Positions 22,437 to 27,841 of a stretch of 27,841 bases of DNA are shown here, in pieces. This stretch comes from an uncultured Alphaproteobacteria bacterium (GTDB lineage Bacteria; Pseudomonadota; Alphaproteobacteria; Puniceispirillales; UBA1172), in assembly GCA_937952245.1 (NCBI GenBank), contig CALFYS010000057.1, forward strand, positions 1-27,841. Reading direction: 5' to 3'. Below the pieces are notes generated by a model. The model was not told where the DNA came from. It ran no database searches and was given only the letters and a program-made list of their open reading frames with translations. A program made the position numbers and the translations under genes. Each line of letters begins with the position of its first letter. Position 1 is the stretch's first letter.

Positions 22437-23579
22437 ATGAAAAATTTACTGAACGTATCAGCAGGCATCTTGGCCGCCGTTGGTCTTACCATTGGAAGTG
22501 CTGTGGCTGAAACAAAAGTCGGCATGATCACGACGCTTTCTGGCGGGGGCGCGGGTCTCGGCATTGATGTGCGTGATGGTTTCATGCTGGCCATTAAACA
22601 ATCGGGCCGCAGTGATATTAACGTTGTCATCGAAGATGATCAGCGCAAGCCAGATGTCGCCGTTAAACTGGCGGATAAAATGATCCAATCCGAAAAGGTT
22701 GATGTTCTGACCGGTATTATTTGGTCAAACCTGGCGATGGCGGTGGTGCCTTCTGCCACGGCGCAAGGCAAGTTTTATCTTTCACCCAACGCCGGGCCTT
22801 CTGTGCTGGCGGGCAAAGGGTGCCATCCGAATTATTTCAATGTCGCGTGGCAAAATGACAATATCCATGAAGCGGCGGGCGCTTATGCGGATGGTGCAGG
22901 GTATAAAAACACCTTCATTTTAGCCCCAAATTATCCGGCTGGAAAAGATGCTTTGATCGGCTTCAAACGTTATTTTAAAGGCAAGATTGCTGGCGAAGTC
23001 TACACCAAGCTTGGCCAGACAGATTATGCCGCTGAAATCGCGCAAATCCGTGCCGCCGGTGCCGATAGCGTGTTCTTCTTCCTGCCGGGGGGAATGGGCA
23101 TCGCCTTTCTGAAACAGTATAGTGGCTCCGGTGTTGATCTGCCTATCGTTGGTCCAGCCTTCTCTTTTGACCAAGGGATTTTGCAGGCTGTTGGTGAAGC
23201 GGCGCTTGGTGTTGTCAATACCTCGCAGTGGAACAAGGATTTGGATAACCCCACCAACGCGGCTTTCGTGAAAAGTTTTCAGGCGGAATATGGCCGTCTG
23301 CCATCACTTTATGCCAGCCAAGGTTTTGATACCGCAAATCTTCTGATTTCGGCGATTGAAAAGGCGGATGTCAATGACGCGGATGCCTTCCGTTCTGCGC
23401 TAAAGTCTGCTGATTTTGAAAGTACGCGTGGCGATTTTAAATTCTCAAGCAATCACCACCCTATTCAGAATATTTATGCGCGTGAAGTGATCAAAGAAGG
23501 GGATGTCTTCACCAATAAGACGCTTTCAGTGGCGCTTGAAAACCATTCCAATGTCTATACAGAAGACTGTAAGATGTAA
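22437..23579 (+). CDS. Branched-chain-type ABC transporter substrate-binding protein
   Basis: This is a 380-residue type I periplasmic binding protein of the Leu/Ile/Val (LivK-like) class, with a signal peptide (about 1-23, ending AVA/ETKVG). The N-terminal core KVGMITTLSGGGAGLGIDVRDGF and the hinge-region block FYLSPNAGPS with GKGCHPNYFNVAWQND resemble binding proteins for aromatic acids, amides or other non-amino-acid ligands more than classic LivK. The ligand cannot be read. GGAG lies eight bases before this ATG; a TTG three bases upstream of it is less likely. It heads a complete importer operon; a hairpin after its stop may make it more abundant than the downstream subunits, as is common for binding proteins. 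Confidence 0.9.
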   Translation: MKNLLNVSAGILAAVGLTIGSAVAETKVGMITTLSGGGAGLGIDVRDGFMLAIKQSGRSDINVVIEDDQRKPDVAVKLADKMIQSEKVDVLTGIIWSNLAMAVVPSATAQGKFYLSPNAGPSVLAGKGCHPNYFNVAWQNDNIHEAAGAYADGAGYKNTFILAPNYPAGKDALIGFKRYFKGKIAGEVYTKLGQTDYAAEIAQIRAAGADSVFFFLPGGMGIAFLKQYSGSGVDLPIVGPAFSFDQGILQAVGEAALGVVNTSQWNKDLDNPTNAAFVKSFQAEYGRLPSLYASQGFDTANLLISAIEKADVNDADAFRSALKSADFESTRGDFKFSSNHHPIQNIYAREVIKEGDVFTNKTLSVALENHSNVYTEDCKM

Positions 23580-23590
23580 TCCTCATTTTC

Positions 23591-23618
23591 AGCCAAGCCT
23601 GAGCGATTGGGCTTGGCT
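23591..23618 (+). repeat. Perfect 9-bp stem-loop between binding-protein and permease genes
   Basis: AGCCAAGCC (23591-23599) and GGCTTGGCT (23610-23618) pair perfectly around a 10-base loop, 12 bases after the stop. No T-run follows. This is the usual place for an mRNA-stabilising or partially terminating hairpin that raises binding-protein level over the permeases. Confidence 0.6.
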
Positions 23619-23651
23619 GTTCCTTCAAATGTAAGCCTATCGGGTTTCTAC

Positions 23652-24572
23652 ATGTCGTTTGTTTTAATTGCAGAGCAGATTTTAAATGGGCTGCAACTTG
23701 GCGTGATGTTATTTTTAATGTCAGCGGGGTTAACGCTGATCTTTGGCGTGATGGGGCTGATTAATCTTGCCCATGGGTCGCTTTATATGGTGGGCGCCTT
23801 TGCCGCCGCCGCGATCGCTGGCCTGACAGGGTCTTTTATTCTGGCTTTATTGGCGGCCTTAACCGCCGCGGCTATCGCCGGAGCGATGGTGGAGATGGTC
23901 GTCATCAGGCGGCTTTATAACCGCGATCACCTTGACCAAGTCTTGGCAACTTTTGCCCTTATTTTAATCTTTTCTGAAGGGACACGATGGGTCTTTGGGT
24001 CATTCCCTTTGTATCTTGATATTCCGAGTTATTTGCAAGGCCCTGTTTCCTTGCCGGGGGGGATTCAATATCCGCTTTATCGAATAACGTTAATTTTGAT
24101 CGGTGTTGTTGTTGCCATTGCCCTTGGGTTGATGATCAGCAAAACCCGCATTGGCATCAGAATTCGCGCCGGTGAAAATGACCGTGAGATGATTGCCGCC
24201 CTTGGGGTTGATATTTCAAAACTGTACACGATCATTTTTGCCTTAGGCGCCGCGCTGGCTGGTCTTGCGGGGGCGCTGGTGGGCGCCATTCAATCCGTTG
24301 AAGTCGGCATGGGTGAGCCGGTGTTGATCCTTGCCTTTGTTGTTATTGTCATCGGCGGCATAGGCTCAATTAAGGGCGCGATGGTGGGCAGTGTTTTGGT
24401 GGGGCTGACCGATACGCTTGGCGGTGTTTTCTTGCCAAAAATCCTTCAGCTGTTCATGGATATTTCGACCGCGACCAATGTTGGCTCCTCAATCGCGTCC
24501 ATGGCGATCTATATTTTGATGGGCGTGGTTTTGATCTGGCGCCCCACCGGACTTTATGGGTCACGGCTATGA
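23652..24572 (+). CDS. livH: Branched-chain-type ABC permease (LivH-like)
   Basis: This is a 306-residue inner-membrane permease of the LivH class with about eight TM segments. LTLIFGVMGLINLAHGSLYMVGA (split: LTLIFGVMGLINL, AHGSLYMVGA) is the family signature near residues 26-48. The cytoplasmic EAA-like loop lies in SKTRIGIRIRAGENDREMIAALGVD (two parts), and GGIGSIKGAMVGSVLVGL is near the C terminus. The frame can be read from a TTG at 23607, but that codon lies inside the stem-loop and adds non-family residues, so I chose the ATG at 23652. Its stop overlaps the next start (ATGA). The symbol reflects class, not proven branched-chain substrate. Confidence 0.92.
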   Translation: MSFVLIAEQILNGLQLGVMLFLMSAGLTLIFGVMGLINLAHGSLYMVGAFAAAAIAGLTGSFILALLAALTAAAIAGAMVEMVVIRRLYNRDHLDQVLATFALILIFSEGTRWVFGSFPLYLDIPSYLQGPVSLPGGIQYPLYRITLILIGVVVAIALGLMISKTRIGIRIRAGENDREMIAALGVDISKLYTIIFALGAALAGLAGALVGAIQSVEVGMGEPVLILAFVVIVIGGIGSIKGAMVGSVLVGLTDTLGGVFLPKILQLFMDISTATNVGSSIASMAIYILMGVVLIWRPTGLYGSRL

Positions 24573-25552
24573 TCAGCGAACGGCATATCAACTTTCTTAC
24601 CCTTGGTTTGCTGGTTCTGATCCCGTTATGGGCTTATGGGGTTGATGAACCGTTCACCATAACGCTGATGACAAGGGCGGTGATCTTCGCGTTAGCGGCG
24701 GTTGGTCTTAACCTTATATTGGGCATTGGTGGGTTTGTGAGTTTCGGCCATGCCGCGTTCTTTGGCCTTGGCGGCTATGTCATGGGAATTTTGGCTTGGC
24801 ACGCCCAAAATTATTCGCCGTTGATGGAATGGCCTTTGTTGATTGAAGGCACAAAATCAATGCCCGTCATTTGGGTGTTGTCGATTTTATTGTCGGCATT
24901 TTTAGCGTTTTTGATCGGCATGGTGTCGCTCAAAACCTCAGGTGTTTATTTCATCATGATCACCTTAGCTTTCGCGCAGATGATGTATTATTTTTCGATC
25001 TCTTGGTCGGCTTATGGCGGCGAGGATGGGATGTCGATTTATGTCAGAAATGACTTTCCTGGGTTGAACACACTTGATCCTATTCAGTTTTATTTGCTTT
25101 GTTTTGTGATCCTCATGGCCGCCTTGTGGCTTATGTCGCGTCTAGTGAAGTCACCTTTTGGATTGGCCCTAAATGCCGCGAGGCAATCCCCGCAAAGGGT
25201 TCAGGCCGTTGGCCTTGATCTGCATAAATTGCAATTGCTTGCCTTTGTGATTTCGGGGGCCATTACGGGCTTGGCTGGGGCGTTGTTTGCTGATTTAAAC
25301 CGTTTTGTCAGCCCGAATATGTTCAGCTGGCAATTAAGTGGTGAGTTTATCGTCTTTATCATCATCGGAGGGGTTGGGCGGCTTTTTGGCCCAGTCATCG
25401 GCGCGCTTGTCTTTGTGGGGCTGGAACATTTTCTGGGCGGTATAAGCGATTATTGGCATATCTACCTTGGTGTTATTTTGCTGTTGATTGTGCTGTTCAG
25501 CAAAACCGGTGTGATCGGGCTTATCGGCAAAAAAGAGGTGCATGATGACTGA
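24569..25552 (+). CDS. livM: Branched-chain-type ABC permease (LivM-like)
   Basis: This is a 327-residue permease of the LivM class with about nine to ten TM segments. LGIGGFVSFGHAAFFGLGGY (about 51-70) is the diagnostic block, and the cytoplasmic coupling loop SPFGLALNAARQSPQRVQAVGLD (two parts) is in the middle. GVGRLFGPVIGALVFVGLE precedes the last TM segments. It starts by a 4-base ATGA overlap with the previous permease and its end overlaps livG by 8-11 bases, so translation of the three is tightly coupled. The ligand is set by the binding protein and remains unknown. Confidence 0.92.
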   Translation: MISERHINFLTLGLLVLIPLWAYGVDEPFTITLMTRAVIFALAAVGLNLILGIGGFVSFGHAAFFGLGGYVMGILAWHAQNYSPLMEWPLLIEGTKSMPVIWVLSILLSAFLAFLIGMVSLKTSGVYFIMITLAFAQMMYYFSISWSAYGGEDGMSIYVRNDFPGLNTLDPIQFYLLCFVILMAALWLMSRLVKSPFGLALNAARQSPQRVQAVGLDLHKLQLLAFVISGAITGLAGALFADLNRFVSPNMFSWQLSGEFIVFIIIGGVGRLFGPVIGALVFVGLEHFLGGISDYWHIYLGVILLLIVLFSKTGVIGLIGKKEVHDD

Positions 25553-26294
25553 TGTTGTTCTCGCCACCCATAATATCACGAAATCCTTTGGGTCTTTGGT
25601 GGCCTGCGATAACGTTTCAATCGAATTGAAATCAGGCGAGGTGCACGCGATTATCGGGCCTAATGGCGCGGGTAAATCGACGTTGATTTCTCAGATATGT
25701 GGCAGCCAAACCCCCGATCATGGCCGGGTTGAATTGATGGGCCAAGACATCACCTCTAAATCCGCAAGAGAACGCGCGTTGGCGGGATTGGGTCGGACGT
25801 TTCAAATTTCTCAATTGGCCATGGAAGATACCGTTTTGCAAAATGTCATGCTTGGAAGTTTGGGCAGAACCGGCAATCCGTGGCATTTTGTCAAACCGAT
25901 TTTAAAGAATTCAGCACTTCGTGATGAGGCCGAAAGCGCCCTTGAAAGGGTGGGGTTAATTGACGAGATGCATACAGAAACCGGAACATTAAGCCACGGT
26001 AAAAAACGTCAATTAGAGGTGGCGATTGCGTTAACCTTAAAGCCAAAAGTATTCATCATGGACGAACCCATGGCAGGGTTAGGGTTAGAGGGTTCAAAAG
26101 ATTTAACGTCCCTTCTTGATCAACTTCGTCATGAAGCCCCCATCCTTTTGGTCGAACATGATATGGATGCGGTATTTGCTTTGGCCGATAAAATCAGCGT
26201 TTTGGATTACGGCAAAGTCATCGCGTCTGATAACGTTGAGGGCATCAAGAAAAATACGGTTGTCCAACAAGCGTATTTGGGGGGTGACGAATGA
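25542..26294 (+). CDS. livG: Branched-chain-type ABC ATPase (LivG-like)
   Basis: This is a 250-residue ABC ATPase. It has Walker A GPNGAGKST (about 38-46), the Q-loop region GLGRTFQISQL typical of LivG, the signature LSHGKKRQLEVAIAL (about 149-163, with SHG in place of SGG as is usual in this group), Walker B VFIMDEPMAGLG and the switch His in LVEHDMDAV. The start is either 25542 or the adjacent ATG at 25545; AGAGG at 25534-25538 gives better spacing to the second. It overlaps livM upstream and livF downstream (ATGA). Confidence 0.92.
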   Translation: MMTDVVLATHNITKSFGSLVACDNVSIELKSGEVHAIIGPNGAGKSTLISQICGSQTPDHGRVELMGQDITSKSARERALAGLGRTFQISQLAMEDTVLQNVMLGSLGRTGNPWHFVKPILKNSALRDEAESALERVGLIDEMHTETGTLSHGKKRQLEVAIALTLKPKVFIMDEPMAGLGLEGSKDLTSLLDQLRHEAPILLVEHDMDAVFALADKISVLDYGKVIASDNVEGIKKNTVVQQAYLGGDE

Positions 26295-26977
26295 CCTTGC
26301 TTTCTCTTAACCATGTTTCCGCGTCTTACGGTTCAAGCCAAGTGTTGTTTGACGTGAACTTTAAACTGGCTTCGGGTGAAGCGCTTGCGTTGCTTGGTCG
26401 CAACGGCATGGGCAAATCGACAAGCGTCAAATCAATTTGTGGCATGATGCCCGCGCATGGTGACATCACTTTTGATGGCAAAGACCTGACCCGCCTTGCC
26501 AGTTATCAAGTGGCGCGTTTAGGCATTGGTTTTGTCCCTGAAGGCAGGCGTTGTTTTGCAAAATTGACCGTTGTTGAAAATCTATTGGCGGCGGCCAGGC
26601 CGGGGTATTGGACCCATCAAACTGTCGCTGATTTATTTCCACGATTAGGAGAGCGTTCAGGGCAGGTTGCATCGTCACTTTCTGGCGGCGAACAACAGAT
26701 GTTGGCGATTGGACGGGCGTTGATGACCAATCCCAAACTTTTGATCCTTGATGAAGCCACAGAGGGTTTAGCCCCCATTGTGCGCCAAGAGATTTGGTCC
26801 GCGATCAGCACCTTAAAATCAGAGACTGGGTTATCACTTCTTGTAATTGATAAATCGATCAATGAAATTCGTAAAGTCTGTGACAAGGCTGTTATTCTGG
26901 AGCGTGGGGCAACTGTTTGGCAAGATAAGATGAAGAATCTCACTCCGGAAATTACGCAACAATATGTGGGTGTGTAG
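26291..26977 (+). CDS. livF: Branched-chain-type ABC ATPase (LivF-like)
   Basis: This is a 228-residue ABC ATPase and partner of LivG. It has Walker A GRNGMGKST (about 37-45), GFVPEGRRCFAKLTVVENLL (about 79-98) typical of LivF, the signature LSGGEQQMLAIGRAL and Walker B LLILDEATEGLAP. As in other LivF proteins the switch-His position is not His: the segment reads LLVIDKSINEI. It overlaps livG by ATGA, and the hydrolase gene begins three bases after its stop, so the hydrolase is almost certainly in the same transcript. Confidence 0.92.
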   Translation: MTLLSLNHVSASYGSSQVLFDVNFKLASGEALALLGRNGMGKSTSVKSICGMMPAHGDITFDGKDLTRLASYQVARLGIGFVPEGRRCFAKLTVVENLLAAARPGYWTHQTVADLFPRLGERSGQVASSLSGGEQQMLAIGRALMTNPKLLILDEATEGLAPIVRQEIWSAISTLKSETGLSLLVIDKSINEIRKVCDKAVILERGATVWQDKMKNLTPEITQQYVGV

Positions 26978-26980
26978 CGA

Positions 26981-27811
26981 ATGCAAAAAGAGAATTGGCA
27001 TTTTGATTGGGATGAGGCGCTTGATAATATGCAAGGCCGTAATCCTCAAGCCTTGGTGCAATCATGGCAAGACGCGTCCGATGCATTCAAAACTCGATGG
27101 GCTTTGATTGGTGATGTCACAACTGACCTTGCCTATGGTGAGCATCCGCGAGAGAAATACGATTTGTTCAAACCCCAAGGCGATTGTCGGGGGACAGTGG
27201 TTTTTATTCACGGCGGCTATTGGATGAGAACAGGCCGAGAGTGCTGGTCATTTTTAGCAGAAGGCATTCTCCAACATGGCTGGGCGGTTGCAATTCCCTC
27301 CTACCCCCTTGCCCCTGAAGTGCGCATCAGCGCCATCACGTCCTCTATGGTCAAGGCCGTTGAAAATATTGCCGCTCAAACATCAGGGGCATTAAGACTG
27401 ATCGGTCATTCGGCTGGAGGGCATTTGGTCTCACGTCTTATTTCAAAAGATGTATTGGGCAAACAAGTGTTATCGCGCATTGAAAAAGCTGTTTCCGTTT
27501 CAGGGGTGCATGACTTAAGACCCCTGCTTCACACCAACATGAATGAAACCTTAAATTTAAATATGGCGGAAGCAGTCGCCGAGAGCAGTGTCTTTCTTGC
27601 CCCTGAAAACGTCAATTTTATGTGCTGGGTGGGGGATCATGAACGGCCAGAATTTCTCCGGCAAAATCGGCTTCTGCACGAGGCTTGGTCAGGCCAGTCG
27701 GCGCCAACTCAACAGATCGAGGCGTTTTATGATCAAGGCCATGACCATTTTACCGTCATCGAACAATTGGCCGATTGCAACAGCCCCCTTGCCCAAATGA
27801 TAACCGCATAA
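26981..27811 (+). CDS. Arylformamidase-like alpha/beta hydrolase
   Basis: This is a 276-residue cytosolic alpha/beta hydrolase resembling the kynurenine formamidase (AFMID-type) group. It has the oxyanion motif HGGYW (77-81), the nucleophile elbow GHSAGGHL (Ser144), the SGVHDLRPL block (about 174-182), the acid region VGDHERPEF and the catalytic His in GHDHFTV (His256 by pattern). N-formylkynurenine is the family's best-known substrate, but no other kynurenine-pathway gene is present, so the real substrate may be another amide or ester brought in by the Liv transporter. It starts three bases after the livF stop with no separate ribosome site, implying translational coupling. The 30 bases after its stop show no terminator. 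Confidence 0.85.
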   Translation: MQKENWHFDWDEALDNMQGRNPQALVQSWQDASDAFKTRWALIGDVTTDLAYGEHPREKYDLFKPQGDCRGTVVFIHGGYWMRTGRECWSFLAEGILQHGWAVAIPSYPLAPEVRISAITSSMVKAVENIAAQTSGALRLIGHSAGGHLVSRLISKDVLGKQVLSRIEKAVSVSGVHDLRPLLHTNMNETLNLNMAEAVAESSVFLAPENVNFMCWVGDHERPEFLRQNRLLHEAWSGQSAPTQQIEAFYDQGHDHFTVIEQLADCNSPLAQMITA

Positions 27812-27841
27812 ATTGGAAATCGCTTCAGGATGGATTGCGCA

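Noticed and set aside
23607..23651. Longer LivH start at TTG
   Set aside because: The codon is inside a perfect stem-loop and the added residues do not match the family.
26981..27811. Naming the hydrolase kynB outright
   Set aside because: The motifs fit the wider arylformamidase-like group, but no kynurenine-pathway neighbour supports the specific reaction.
1..27841. Mobile element, genomic island, CRISPR array or defence system
   Set aside because: There is no transposase, integrase, long terminal repeat, direct-repeat array, Cas-like or toxin-antitoxin-like gene, and gene style looks uniform throughout.

Overview
The window reads as a single contiguous stretch of an alphaproteobacterial chromosome. 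Gene density is high and GC is moderate (roughly half by eye, not computed). Many genes overlap or nearly touch. I see no rRNA, tRNA, transposase, integrase, phage gene, plasmid origin or CRISPR array. The gene mix is creatinase, a non-pyrrolysine MttB homologue, a sitABCD manganese/iron importer, a LivKHMGF-type amino-acid-class importer, an AqpS-like channel and many short-chain dehydrogenases. It suggests a marine heterotroph, perhaps of the SAR116/Puniceispirillales or a related group; that placement is inference, not proven here.

Layout. Positions 1-3330 hold a minus-strand PLP aminotransferase, a YheT-type alpha/beta hydrolase and an EamA exporter. Positions 3409-7793 hold a two-gene envelope operon: an RND/MMPL membrane protein fused in frame to a periplasmic LolA-like lipid-carrier domain, followed by an overlapping signal-peptide-bearing predicted outer-membrane barrel. 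Positions 7801-11528 hold creatinase (minus strand), divergent from an mttB-like methyltransferase with a HAD type II hydrolase behind it. A minus-strand SDR follows, divergent from sitABCD (12474-16028), whose promoter region carries a perfect inverted repeat. Next come two small membrane proteins, a class I methyltransferase, the aquaporin, another SDR, a DUF2306 membrane protein and an Fe-S L-serine dehydratase. A DUF3137 membrane protein lies on the minus strand. The window closes with a complete branched-chain-type ABC importer (22437-26977) coupled to an arylformamidase-like hydrolase (26981-27811).

How the parts may work together. The RND-LolA fusion plus barrel could move a lipid or hydrophobic molecule between inner and outer membrane. 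Creatinase would turn creatine into sarcosine and urea; MttB-like proteins act on methylated amines, so 7.8-11.5 kb may be a methylated-nitrogen catabolism locus. SitABCD imports Mn(II)/Fe(II); its binding protein carries the His-His-Glu-Asp ligand set rather than the zinc-type set. The Liv importer plus hydrolase looks like an uptake-and-cleave unit for an amide-like or aromatic compound of unknown identity.

The strongest candidate for something under-described is the RND-LolA fusion with a signal peptide buried inside the polypeptide. No gene-free stretch exceeds about 300 bases; the longest (22137-22436) holds an inverted repeat, a possible 29-codon leader ORF and a GC palindrome.
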